From Acridotheres tristis (lineage: Eukaryota > Chordata > Aves > Passeriformes > Sturnidae), in the NCBI GenBank assembly GCA_037013685.1, contig CM072891.1, positions 11,012,501 to 11,076,500 on the forward strand: a stretch of DNA of 64,000 nt, given 5' to 3'. Below the pieces are notes generated by a model. The model did no database searches. It was not told where the DNA came from and worked only from the letters and a program-made list of their open reading frames with translations. The position numbers and the translations under genes were made by a program. Position 1 is the stretch's first letter. Every line of letters begins with the position of its first letter. Shown here one piece after another: positions 54,233-63,679 of the stretch.

Positions 54233-55393
54233 TTTATTTTCTTAAAACAAAACAAAGAACCCTTGCTAAACTGCTAACGAAATTTTTTTCTCTGACTCCC
54301 AACGTACTGATTGCTACCTTCTGGGAAAAGTTTTCCAAGTTGGAGCAATAGATAGAAGCATTGACTTGCAGCCATCTCCAAAAATTGGAAGGCAAGAGAC
54401 TGTTTAGGCACAAAGTACTAGCTTCGAAGGGAAAGCAAATTTCACACCAACACAACTTTTCTGTAGACAACCCTTGAGCAAACCTCTGACTTGATCTTGA
54501 GTCTAAAGCTCAAGTGCATCTTGAAGAGAACCACAGCAAGACATACAAACAGACTGTGTTCCTGCTTGCACAGTATCAATTTAAACCTTACTACTGCATC
54601 TATCAGTTTTGCTTTGGGGTGAAGACAAAACCAAGACCCACTATACAAAGGCAGTCACAGTAGAAACAGGACGGAAAGAGGAAGGAAGGAGTGAACAGGC
54701 ATTTCGAGAAACAGTACCTACAGAAAGTCCAAATATGTGTGGTCTTGTGCATAAAGCTTATGAGAATTATACATCTTGAACTGCAGGTAAATTACTTTAA
54801 TGTATTATGAGACACTCATGCTTGAAAATTACACACATTCTTGTATCACATTGTGTAGAAACACATATTTGTGTAGCATGATGTTTACAAAATATAAATA
54901 TATAAGAGCTTCTGTCCATGTTCTATGTATGTGGTTTTAGAATCTCAAAGAAAAGGAAACAGAGGGCAATTCTAGCTTTGAAAATGATGAATGAAGACTA
55001 CACTGCTTAGTGGCCTTCACTACCTTTCTCTTTCAGCTTGTCTTCACCAAAACAAACACCACATAACAGAGCAGATAAATCGCAGGCTGTTCCCAATTCC
55101 TTCTGGACAACAAGGCACTCCATTTAGCTTCACACTCAGAACCTCAGAAGAACTGCAAGCAGAAACATCTGCTAAATATATTCCTGTAGGTTAGTTCTAA
55201 GTATTGTTAAAGTTCTTAGACAGCCATAGCTATATCTCCCCATTCCTCAAGACTAGCTCTCCCTAACCCTGGTAAAAATTCTGCACTACTCTTTGTTTAG
55301 AGTTGCACAGAAGTCACTGTGTTCTTGCTCCTGGAGGTTATATTCCCACCACAGAAGCTTCACAATTTGTTTGAGAGTTGAAGATTTGGAAAA
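54233..55393 (-). other. VPS18: Probable VPS18 3' UTR with poly(A) signal
   Basis: On the minus strand downstream of the stop, the first canonical AATAAA is at 54238-54233. About 15 nt later a G/T-rich stretch follows (GGTTTTGCTGTTTGGG), the usual layout of a cleavage site. This would give a 3' UTR of about 1.15 kb. A nearer variant signal, ATTAAA at 54801-54796, could give a shorter form of about 0.6 kb. Transcript ends cannot be confirmed without RNA data. Confidence 0.45.
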
Positions 55394-56122
55394 CTACAGC
55401 CAGCTTTGCATCTCCTCTTCATACTTTTGGGGATCAATAAAAGGCTTGTCAATGGACCGGATCATCAGCTCACCACAGTACACACATTCAGCTGCCACAA
55501 TATCATCAATGTCAGCTTTGATCTGTTCCCGGCTCTGCTGCCCCTTCCCCAAGCTAATGGTGTCTGCATCCTTGGGACGATGGTGGCTCTTGGATGGCTG
55601 GCTGGTAGCTGCCAGCTTCTTCTGAAGATCTTCAAGTTTTGCCTGCTTATAGGCAGGAAGGTTTGGGAAAACTGCCTGGAGAAGACAGTCATAGTGAAAC
55701 ATGTGACCACACAGGAAAAGGTAAAAAGGGCGGTTTAGAAGTGGAAAGTCACAAACAGCACATTTTTCCTGAGGCTCCACAGAGCCATACTTATTTCTCA
55801 TTTCCTGGATGTCCTCTCGGATCCTCTTGGCACTCTGTGTGGCTTCCTCCATCTCCCTTTTCAGCTCCTCAATGTGCTTGTTGTAATCTTCCAAGGAGTT
55901 ACAGATTGCCTCCTTGAAATGGTCAATAGTAACAAAGTCTGGAAAGAATGGCAGCACATCTTCAATCTTCAGCAGAGCACAGCTGGAGAGGCAGGCCATT
56001 GCCTTCTTGACATCCTTCTCTTCCTGAACAACATGGCGAGCGATCTTCAACCACAGCTTCTTCCGGAGTTCCTCATCATCTTCAGGAAGATCTGCACAGG
56101 ACTTGGCAAGGTCAACATCCAC
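55394..56122 (-). CDS. VPS18: VPS18 exon 5 (C-terminal, RING-H2)
   Basis: The acceptor CTTCTTAG ends at 56123. The exon encodes residues 733-974 and the TAG stop at 55396-55394. It contains a coiled-coil stretch (EELKREMEEATQSAKRIRE, about 816-834) and a RING-H2 finger. The finger has C-X2-C at 853/856, CGHMFHYDC at 870-878 and a distal C-X2-C at 945/948. A spacer of about 66 residues separates the second and last ligand groups, as in VPS18 of other vertebrates. All eight ligands are kept. Confidence 0.97.
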   Translation of the reverse strand: MDVDLAKSCADLPEDDEELRKKLWLKIARHVVQEEKDVKKAMACLSSCALLKIEDVLPFFPDFVTIDHFKEAICNSLEDYNKHIEELKREMEEATQSAKRIREDIQEMRNKYGSVEPQEKCAVCDFPLLNRPFYLFLCGHMFHYDCLLQAVFPNLPAYKQAKLEDLQKKLAATSQPSKSHHRPKDADTISLGKGQQSREQIKADIDDIVAAECVYCGELMIRSIDKPFIDPQKYEEEMQSWL

Positions 56123-59100
56123 CTAAGAAGTTGGACAGACAAAGAAAAAGAGTTAAGCTTCCCTCTTTGTTTATCCACCATTCAACTTCAAAGCCTGCTG
56201 TCCATTTCAAGAGGCACTCAGAAAACCTCTATTGCTATCTCACTGCCTAGGACTGCACTACTGGCCTGCTCCTTATTTCCATATCAAACACCTCTCCTCT
56301 CCATCAGTACTCCTCACTGAAGATGAGCTTGCTACCCAACAAGAGAACAAAGGCCACCATAAAAAGTACAAATTCATGTTATAGTATCTTTGCTGGTCAC
56401 ACATTTCAGCAAAGACTCAGCAATTTTAACAGGAAAAAAATCCAGCATCTCCCTGAAGGTCAGTGTAAGCTGACAAAGGCTTCTATGACAATTACCAAAG
56501 CTAGGAATAGGAAGTAATTAAAATCCTTAAAAAAAGCTATACAAATCTTGCATAAATGCAGATATATTACAGGTATTTTATATCAGAGACTGAGCTTGAG
56601 ACAGACAGTATTCCTTGCACTTTCTATGCCCATACCCTCAGTTATGGCTTGTCAATCAGCTGCCTACTTGAAACAGTTGTGAAAGCACAGAAAACTGTTA
56701 TCAGAGCCAGGTCTTTCTTCCAAGCCTCAGCTGCACAGCTTTGATACCAGTGAGTCTGTCCAGTTCCTCTCAATTCTCTTCTGTTCAAGGTACCTTGAAC
56801 AAGCTGCACTCCCGTGTACCACAGCATGCACAGACACACACATACCTGTAAGGCAAGATCCACAGCCTCCTCATATAATTCCATCACTTTGTAAATGTGG
56901 ACACATGCACGGTGGTGCCCGTGCTCTGCACACAGGCGCAGTGCATACTTCAGGTCGTAGTGGATCCTGTTTGGGTTGGTTCCTGCTTGCTCCAGGTATG
57001 ACAGCAGCGAGTCCGGCCGACACAAAGCATAAAGAGACAACAGGTAGTTGTGAATGGCTTGCTGGGTTTCCTCCAACTGGTAGACACAGAATTCCATGTA
57101 TCTAATGGCTTCATTGATCTGCTGGGTGCTGGCACTCTGGCTGTAGTTAACAAGGGCTGGAATGAGGTTCCTGGCATCCAGTCTAGAGCCCATAGAAATC
57201 CAAGCATCAACTACCTTCTTGGGAATATGCTGGATGAGAACTGGAGAGAACTTGTAGAAGAGTTTCTCGTCTCTGTGCCTGGACAGCACATTTAGAGCCT
57301 CATCATACTCGTCATGCTGGCAGTGGTGAGCTACTACACGCTCATAATCCTGCATGATGACTGCAAAATAGACCATGTGCTCTGTGTCACCATGGCTTGC
57401 CAACAGCTCATAAATAGATGCCCGATTATTAAAAAGACAGTCTTTGTTTTTAGGACTGCTCAGGAAAGTGCGGAACTTCTCCCGTGTATCCAAATAGAGA
57501 TTTCGCTGTGAGGGATCGCCTTGCAATATGCCCAGCCAGTTCAGGTACAGCTCTGTCAACCACGTGGTCAGCAGAGTGGTCTGTGTCTTCTCCGAAGGCT
57601 TTAGGTTACTTAGCTTCTTAATGAGAAACTCCATCAGGGCCTCTTCTTGCTTGGCTTCAATGAACTTCAGAGCAATTTCCTCAAAGTAGTTCTGGGTCAG
57701 TGCGTAACATTTGGCACTGTCCAAATACCTCTTGTTTTGGAAGCAGTGCTCTGCCTCTTTGGCCAACACAATGTCAAGACACTCTGGACGGTCCTTACAA
57801 TATTCTTTTGCTAAATCAAATTTGTTCATATTCATATACATCTTCCACACATCTCTAGATTCCCGCTGGACATGGTAGCGGAACACGACTTTCTCGGTGT
57901 GGATCCATATCTGCTGGACTGTGGGATCTTTAATCATGCGTGTCAGCGAGCCAAACTTCTCCAGAAACAGATCCTGAAAAACAACTTGTCCATTCAGAGT
58001 GCAGACAGCCTTTACCCGGTCAGACAGCAGCAACAGGAAGTGGAACTGGGTAAGTACAATGGATATTGGCTTGTTCACAGTTATGTCAATATCAGGAGGA
58101 TAAACCCAGACCCGTTCATCACTCAGAATTGAATCAGGACGACTATAATCCAATGCACCATATAAAACACCGTTTCCCATCATCCAGGCAAAGGAGCGAG
58201 GGCTGGAACGCAGTTTTTGAGTGTAAAAGGCTATCTCACTGAAACCCAGATTGGCTGGAAACTCCCGAAAGCTGGGCAGATGGTCAGCATGCACAGCAAA
58301 TATGGAGCTGAAGCCTTGCTGCTCTGTCCCTTCAGGCACTTTGCCAACAAACTGAAAGAGTCTCTTCCTAGTGGTGGCTATAATAAAAAATTTCCCTTCT
58401 AGCCCTCGTTCAATTTCCAAGCAGCAGACTGGGGCAGGTCCAGATTCCTCCTCCAGAGTGTAGACCTGTCGGAAGTACTGGTCAGGGTTAGTGCTGAAGA
58501 GGCTTCCTTCACTGACAGAGATTTCAGCCTCATAGATCTGCCCCTGGGATGTCCCCACCAGGATAGGCCCTGTGTTGGTTTCTGAGCCAAGGAATTTGTT
58601 CCAGCCCACACTTTCAATCAAGTGTCCTTTCCAGCGGGAGAGTGCCCGCACTTTCTGAACATTTCTGTTCAGGTAAAGGCATTCGCTGGTGTTCAGAGCA
58701 ATCAGGAGATGAGAGCCTGCCAACAGCAGAGGGGTATGGGAGGGAGAAAGAGAAGACAAATCAAGACTGGGCCTAAGCAAGCCAAATTCCTGAAGCTTCT
58801 AATCCTAACATTTGATAAATTCCAATATCAACATACTTAATCCAAGACTTTCCCAGACACTCATGGGAACGTGGGGGATTTCCATGCTGGATCAGAACAG
58901 TGGTCCATATGTTGCAACATTAAATAACTGGTACCAGATGCTTTAGCAAGAAGGTATTCTGTTTCAATAAATGTTTTAAGGATAAACACTTCCCAGAGTT
59001 CCCTCCTATCCCTGGCAGTTGGTGAGAGATACGAGCATCTCTTTCCAACTTTTGTTTATTTTTTTAAAATCAGTCTAGGCTACACTGAACTAAAAAAAAA

Positions 59101-62100
59101 ATTTCATATATAAACCATACAACATAGAGTGACTGCAAACACTTCCTTTCATTGGTTTAGCAGCCTTGCTCAGAATAGTCTAATTGCACGTGTTCATTTC
59201 AGAGCTTGAAAGCATAACAGAGGCACTAGTAGCAAAACGGCAAACCAGTGGGCAGGGGCCCTGGGAAACAGAATCTGGATCATGGAACATTAATATGTTC
59301 TCCTTATGTACAAAACAGAAAGAGAAATCCTTCACCAGCACCTGCTCTGCTCTGTTCATTGACTGGAAACATCCATGACCCACTGCCTCACCTGTGTGGT
59401 CCAAAAACATCTTGTAGACTTTGGCTTCATCTTTGCGTCCCAGCTCTACCTGATTAGGTTCATCTGGCTTCCCAAGATCAATCCTGCAAAGAGAAACCAT
59501 GAAAGCATGCTGCCAACAAAAGCTCACATACCTGTAACTCCTTGCCTGTTTTCCATATTGGGCTCATGGCTTTTTATCCAGTTTGCAAATGTAAGTTCTC
59601 TAACAACTTAAGGAAAAAAAAGAAGCCAGGAGAGAAACAAACAATAACTTCAGGATTCTGGCAGCATTACCTGAGAAGGGTGTCTTTCCCAAGGCTCATA
59701 CAGAGCTGGTTAGAGGAGACTACTAAGCTGTTAATTTTCTCTGGAGGAGAAAAATCAATCCTCTGCTTGTTGAATATTGGCGTTTCTTTCTCCAGTCGTG
59801 CATTGACATATCCTGAAGAAAGAACGTGAACACTTAGAAACTAAACAAGACAAAATCCCACAATAACAACCCCAAACTACAACAAAATCCAGCCTAAAAG
59901 ACTAAAAGGATCATGTCCTGCTCCAAGTTTTACAAAAAGGAAGTGTGTTCCATGGAGCAGGAGCACAGAGAAAAAACCCTCTAATTCCAGTCCTATTGGT
60001 GTTGAAAAAAACAATGTAGTAGTGGAAAGTAGCCAGCTACTAGTAGACAAATCCTTTAATTGTCTATTCCACCAATGCTTTCTTCTTGCCTCTGCCTCAC
60101 CTCTAGACCAGCTGCAGGATCCTTAAAATACACTTTTTCCAGAAGAAATATGCACATGCAGGAAGAGACAAAGCAACCACAACCTGAGTATGATCAGCAC
60201 ATGCTTTTTTCTCACACATTGATCCACACATTAAACACTGCCCATTTATAAAACTGTGCATTCCCTTACTTCCAGTTAAGTAGAACTGATGTTCGTCTTT
60301 TCAGGTTAGGGAGCTGCAATGCCACAGTTTAAATTTGCTGGTATGAACTGCAGCTCAAAACACGTATAAAAAACTCCCAAGGTGCAGATTCGCTTGATAT
60401 CACAGCTAATCAAGAGATTTGTATTTATATCTATATAAAAGGGAAGGATTACTCTGAAAAACCCACTTATTATCAGACAACAAGTCACATGCATCTACGT
60501 AATCTCAAATTTTTTCAGACTGTCAGCTGGCAAAGCAAAGCTGACTCAGCAAGGAAACTTAAATGCAGGAAGGAAAGGGAACAAACAGCACCTATACAGA
60601 GGTGAGGGTTTAGAGTTAAGGAGAAGCTGTTTATGGGTTAATTCAGTCATAGTTCAAGCCAAAGTATTGGACTTCATTCTGTACTCTTTAGCCCTGTATC
60701 CATTACATTTATAACACTCATAGGATCATCACCATTAACAGGAGGATTTTAGCTATTGTCCCTAAGAGGAGAAGGATAAGCTTCCTTAATATACAGTTCT
60801 CTATCCAAAGGAGATGTCTATTTTATAATATTCATTCCTTTTAAACAGTGTCCTCCCTCATCTTGTTCCCAGTTTCCCCCTCTTCTGTTTAAGCAAGATT
60901 CTACTGCAGCATTTCCCACCCTGATCTCTAGGCAAAGCTACATATTTCCACAGACCTTTTAATCTGTCCAAAGACCTAAGATCACCAGTATGGTCAAGTC
61001 TAGTGGGTCAAAGTAGGCTTTTCAAAGCTGGAGCTACAGTATTTGAAGTTCACAATGCAGCAGGACTTTAGGAAGGATACAGAGTCACTGCTTGTTTATC
61101 TACAATTCTGAGAAACAGTACCTGCAGTTTGAGAAGCACAGGGGAGAACTCCCTCAAAATGAGGAATAAGATTCACCATCTTCCAAAATTACAAACCTAA
61201 ACTTAAGGACTGCTTTCAGGAAGTTAACTATTGTATCTTTTTACAAAATAAATTTACTTAAACTTCAGATTGCCCACTACTTTTACCAAGCCAAATTTTA
61301 TTTAAAATTGCTTGTGTGGCCTGATTTAAGAATAACTAAAATCCTGATTAGGCTGTGCCTTTGCAATTAAGCAGTCTCCCAAACTTCCTCTGCAAATATG
61401 AGCTGTCAGCAAACAGGCAGATTTCTCAACTCTAAGACAGCCATGACTGAAGACAGTGTTGCAGCAGTCAAGAAGAAAAGCTGAGTCCTGGAAAATTTAT
61501 TTTCAATGACATGACTTGTCCCAACACCGTTCTGCACAACACCTAATCAGGCCGCTTATTCTTTATCTAACATTACACAAGGAAATAACCATGCATGTCA
61601 AAACAAACAAGGGGAACATACCTACTTCAGTACCTAGACTCAGAGTAACTCTGTCAGTGTATTTATACTCCATAATATACATAGCATGACAGAATTTATC
61701 AATTCTTAGCACATATATGAACCTCACAACCCGGCTTCCCCAAAGGTTGCCAGTGGGCAACACTATACAAGGGAAAAAATTCGAAAGAATGTGTCCGTGC
61801 ATTTCAGAACTTGTAATCAAAAAACGCCAGCTCTGCACAGCAGCTGGTACGACCGTGACCAATACCAGGTAGAACAGAATTCTCTCATAACCTACATTTC
61901 CCTGCTACACTCAAAAATACTGAGAGGTGACATCCAGTAGAAAATGGTTACTGAACCTAATAAAGCTTTGAATTTATGCCATAATAATGGCATAAATTTC
62001 TCTGTGATGAAAGAAAAAACGGACTGGTCATCACACCGTTACTTTACACTGATGGGACACCTCCCTGAACAGTACAGTAAACCAAAGCCTCACACCCCTT

Positions 62101-62797
62101 GATTGAAAAGTGTAGTAGTGATACAGACTGCTTTGCTGGTCACCTTGCCATCGTGCAGTCAGCCTACAGGAACCACTCTAGAGAAACGAAGTCTTTGGCA
62201 AACTGCACCTGCTTAGGAAGGAACTCCGTGCGGGAACAGCTGTGCACACATCCATAACACGGTACAGCGTGGCCTTCTCAGAGAGAAGCAGAAAGAAGAA
62301 GCGAGGTGACGAGATGTTCTCAACCCGCCAGCACAGCTCTGGCCGCGCAGGGCTGAGCTGTGCCCGGTTTTAACTTGTGCCCACACAGGCACACGGGATT
62401 TCACGCACCCGCGTTTGCTCCGCGCCGCACCGCGGGCCAGAGCCTCCCACACACCGCAGCACCGCTGGCCTGACCTGCAACACCGCTCTGCTGAGCCAGG
62501 AATCAAGGGCTCCCTGCCTCTAAACACGTCCCACAGCAAGCCGTGGACTAAACAAGCCGCAGCCGAGCGCTTAGCCACACACACACGGCGACACACCTCT
62601 CCCAGGCACCACAGCCTGGCATGACCTGCTCCCCACCCGGAGCTGCCGCCTCGCCTCCCCCTGTCAGCAGGAAGGCCGCGCACGGGAGGCCCGGGCGCAC
62701 ACGTACCGGAGTGCGGGATGCCCAGGCTGGCGCGGCCCTGCGGCACGGAGGCGGAGCGGTGCAGGGAGTCCTCGTACTCGTCCAGGATGGACGCCAT
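55394..62797 (-). CDS. VPS18: VPS18, core subunit of HOPS/CORVET tethering complexes (5 exons)
   Basis: Coding exons, in transcript order on the minus strand, are 62797-62707, 59812-59671, 59483-59392, 58716-56846 and 56122-55394. They total 2925 nt: 974 codons plus a TAG stop. All introns are GT/AG and all phases match. The product starts MASILDEYEDSL and ends EEEMQSWL, as vertebrate VPS18 does; human VPS18 has 973 residues. Residues 1 to about 400 correspond to the beta-propeller, then an alpha-solenoid with the clathrin heavy-chain repeat (about 600-770), a coiled coil (about 805-845) and a RING-H2 finger. Its ligands are C853, C856, C870, H872, H875, C878, C945 and C948, all present. From family knowledge, VPS18 with VPS11, VPS16 and VPS33A forms the core that tethers late endosomes, lysosomes and autophagosomes before fusion, and it also serves CORVET on early endosomes. 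The start has a strong context (G at -3, G at +4). No frameshift or internal stop is visible, so the gene looks intact. Confidence 0.97.
56123..56845 (-). other. VPS18: VPS18 intron 4
   Basis: This 723-bp intron starts GTATGTG and ends CTTCTTAG. The frame of exon 4 stays open for about 200 bases into it, which is not conserved coding. I see nothing else in it. Confidence 0.9.
56846..58716 (-). CDS. VPS18: VPS18 exon 4 (large central exon)
   Basis: This 1871-nt exon encodes residues 109-732, the rest of the beta-propeller and most of the alpha-solenoid. It begins after GTTGGCAG with the last two bases of a Gly codon (GSHLLIAL) and ends in CAG before GTATGTG (DLALQ). The conserved stretches LLASHGDTEHMVYFAVIMQ and YFEEIALKF identify the VPS18 solenoid. 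The open frame continues past the donor into intron 4, but the next exon resumes VDVDLAK exactly as in other vertebrates, so the read-through part is not coding. One large central exon is also the human arrangement. Confidence 0.96.
58717..59391 (-). other. VPS18: VPS18 intron 3
   Basis: This 675-bp intron starts GTGAGG and ends GTTGGCAG. It contains an A/T-rich stretch near 59055-59110 and no recognisable element. Confidence 0.9.
59392..59483 (-). CDS. VPS18: VPS18 exon 3
   Basis: This 92-nt exon has acceptor TTTGCAG and donor ACACAG|GTGAGG. It encodes 30 whole codons, IDLGKPDEPNQVELGRK through FLDHT, flanked by split Arg and Gly codons. It lies in the beta-propeller region and is highly similar to the human segment. 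Confidence 0.96.
59484..59670 (-). other. VPS18: VPS18 intron 2
   Basis: This short 187-bp intron has consensus GTAATG and TTTGCAG ends. Nothing else is visible in it. Confidence 0.9.
59671..59812 (-). CDS. VPS18: VPS18 exon 2
   Basis: The acceptor TTCTTCAG ends at 59813 and the donor CAG|GTAATG starts at 59670. The 142-nt exon encodes YVNARLEKETPIF through GKDTLL, the first blades of the N-terminal beta-propeller. It begins with the last two bases of a Gly codon and ends with two bases of an Arg codon, which fits exons 1 and 3. Confidence 0.96.
60637..60739 (-). ncRNA. Candidate box C/D snoRNA in VPS18 intron 1
   Basis: On the sense (minus) strand of the intron, a perfect C box GTGATGA (60732-60726) and a D box CTGA (60646-60643) are enclosed by a perfect 6-bp terminal stem. 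The stem is GTTAAT at 60739-60734 pairing with ATTAAC at 60642-60637. One base separates stem and C box, and none separates D box and stem. The length of 103 nt is at the long end for the class. Internal C'/D' boxes are weak at best (CTAA, AATGAA). I could not assign a guide target or a known family. The geometry is right and intronic location in a housekeeping gene is typical of vertebrate snoRNAs, but chance is not excluded. Confidence 0.35.
61971..61998. repeat. Perfect 12-bp inverted repeat, 4-nt loop
   Basis: AATTTATGCCAT at 61971-61982 and ATGGCATAAATT at 61987-61998 are exact reverse complements separated by AATA. It could form a short hairpin in DNA or in the VPS18 intron 1 transcript. 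It is too short for a microRNA precursor. Confidence 0.9.
62707..62797 (-). CDS. VPS18: VPS18 exon 1 (coding part)
   Basis: This exon encodes the first 30 residues, MASILDEYEDSL through GIPHS, plus the first base of a Gly codon completed by exon 2. The donor reads G|GTACGT at 62706-62701. It sits inside a CpG island. The 5' UTR and transcription start cannot be fixed from sequence alone. The reading frame stays open upstream of this ATG, but homology to other vertebrate VPS18 proteins selects this start. Confidence 0.95.
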
Positions 62798-62842
62798 GGC
62801 CCAGCGCGGCCCGAGCGCGCCGCGCTCAGCTGACCCGCGCAG

Positions 62843-62854
62843 CGCGCATGCGTG
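62843..62854. promoter_or_regulatory. NRF1-like site in VPS18 promoter
   Basis: CGCGCATGCGTG matches the palindromic NRF1 consensus at all but one position and lies in the CpG island just upstream of the VPS18 start codon. NRF1 sites are common in CpG-island housekeeping promoters. Binding is inferred, not shown. Confidence 0.4.
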
Positions 62855-62884
62855 GCCGGGCCGGGCCGGGCCGGGCCGGGCCGG
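62855..62884. repeat. (GGGCC)n array, five GGG runs
   Basis: Five GGG runs spaced by CC lie on the plus strand at 62858, 62863, 62868, 62873 and 62878, followed by CCGGCTGGGAGG. The array fits a G-quadruplex pattern with two-base loops, but the CC spacers also allow hairpins. It lies about 60-85 bp upstream of the VPS18 start codon. Confidence 0.8.
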
Positions 62885-62961
62885 CTGGGAGGTGCCCTCA
62901 CAGCAATGGCGGCTGGCTGGGCCGGGGAGGAGGTGCCGCTCCCTCACGGCAATGGCGCTGC
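62880..62961. repeat. Imperfect 46-bp tandem duplication upstream of VPS18
   Basis: Two similar segments carry GAGGTGCC, CCTCAC and GGCAATGGCG or GCAATGGCGG in the same order. Their ATGs are at 62906 and 62952, 46 bp apart. The copies differ by small insertions. The duplication sits in the CpG island and doubles an ATGGCG core. Confidence 0.6.
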
Positions 62962-63278
62962 GGTCGGGCGGCCCGGTTCGCATCCCATCCCTGCACTCCT
63001 GTCCCCGCTGTCCTCCGGAGGCGGCCAGGCGGCCTGGGGCCTTCCTGCCAGCCTTGGGTCCGCCCGGTGCCAGCCGCATTTGCTCGCTGCTTTCGCGGAT
63101 ACCGAAATACGAAAGGGCCCACTCGAATAAACAAAGTCAGCATTTTTGTATGCTAGTAATAACCATAAGTTCCTCTAAGTGGGTTGTACACTCTGTTTTT
63201 GTTGCCGAATATAACAAGATAGAACCATGCCAAGCATCAAAACTTAGATTTGCCACCAAAGAGGGGTAAAAAGAAGGA

Positions 63279-63284
63279 GGATAC
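63279..63284. repeat. Target-site duplication, left copy
   Basis: GGATAC directly abuts the LTR terminus TGTGG and matches the right copy exactly. Confidence 0.85.
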
Positions 63285-63673
63285 TGTGGTTACTGCGCTG
63301 CAAAGAGAGAGAAAAGACAGCAATACATACGGACCTCTTTTTGGGGAAAAAAGGCCAACTTTATTGTACGGACATGCCGTATTTAAAGTGTGTCACGTGC
63401 AGCTAGGACAGGACAGGAGCTCATTGGACAATTGGGAAAAACATCCTTGGGACAGTAGCTCAGGCTGTATCCCACGGGAAAGACACCAGGTGTTAATCTT
63501 TATTATGAATTCCACTCTGTTTTTCACCATATTATCACCCTGGGAGACTTCCTCCTTAACTGAAGCTGTAGCCAGCTTGTCAGCCTGGGAATGGAGCTGA
63601 GAGTCAGGAGAAATCCAGGCCTGAAAAGAATTTCCAAGCTGTAATTCCCTAGCTCTTTAAATGTGTGTCCACA
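63285..63673 (-). mobile_element. Solo LTR of an endogenous retrovirus, 389 bp
   Basis: The element starts TGTGG and ends CCACA on both strands, giving the TG...CA inverted ends of a retroviral LTR. It is flanked by a perfect 6-bp direct repeat, GGATAC, at 63279-63284 and 63674-63679. Read on the minus strand it has a TATA-like TTTAAATA at 63387-63380, then AATAAA at 63365-63360 about 15 nt later. That is the close TATA/poly(A) spacing typical of avian retroviruses with a short R region. The rest to 63285 would be U5. No primer-binding site or internal coding sequence follows on either side, so it is a solo LTR left by recombination. The 6-bp duplication suggests an ERVK/alpharetrovirus-like integrase; the exact family is not identified. 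Confidence 0.85.
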
Positions 63674-63679
63674 GGATAC
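63674..63679. repeat. Target-site duplication, right copy
   Basis: GGATAC directly abuts the LTR terminus CCACA and is identical to the left copy. Confidence 0.85.

Larger units (their letters stand above)
59813..62706 (-). other. VPS18: VPS18 intron 1
   Basis: This 2.9-kb intron runs between donor GTACGT and acceptor TTCTTCAG. Its first 300 bases lie in the CpG island. It holds the snoRNA-like element at 60637-60739 and a perfect inverted repeat at 61971-61998. I see no other exon or transposable element in it. Confidence 0.9.
62380..63110. promoter_or_regulatory. VPS18: VPS18 CpG-island promoter
   Basis: This is a dense CpG, GC-rich block overlapping VPS18 exon 1 and its upstream flank, in clear contrast to the AT-richer surroundings. 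It carries an NRF1-like palindrome CGCGCATGCGTG at 62843-62854 (11 of 12 consensus positions), about 46 bp upstream of the start codon. It also has a GGGCC array at 62855-62884 and an ATGGCGGC core resembling a YY1 site at 62906-62913. No TATA box is evident, which fits a housekeeping promoter. The CpG content supports promoter activity; the individual factor assignments are inference. Confidence 0.7.

Noticed and set aside
56642..56845. Continuation of the VPS18 exon 4 frame into intron 4
   Set aside because: A consensus donor follows CAG at 56846, and exon 5 resumes the conserved VDVDLAK sequence in phase. The extension has no similarity to VPS18.
62213..62706. Continuation of the VPS18 exon 1 frame past the donor
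   Set aside because: The donor at 62706 joins exactly in phase to exon 2 (GYVNARLEKE). The read-through peptide has no VPS18 similarity.
63140..63278. Extending the LTR leftwards to include a primer-binding site near TTTGGTGGCA (minus strand)
   Set aside because: The GGATAC duplications and matching TGTGG/CCACA ends place the boundary at 63285; the apparent TGG is in flanking DNA.
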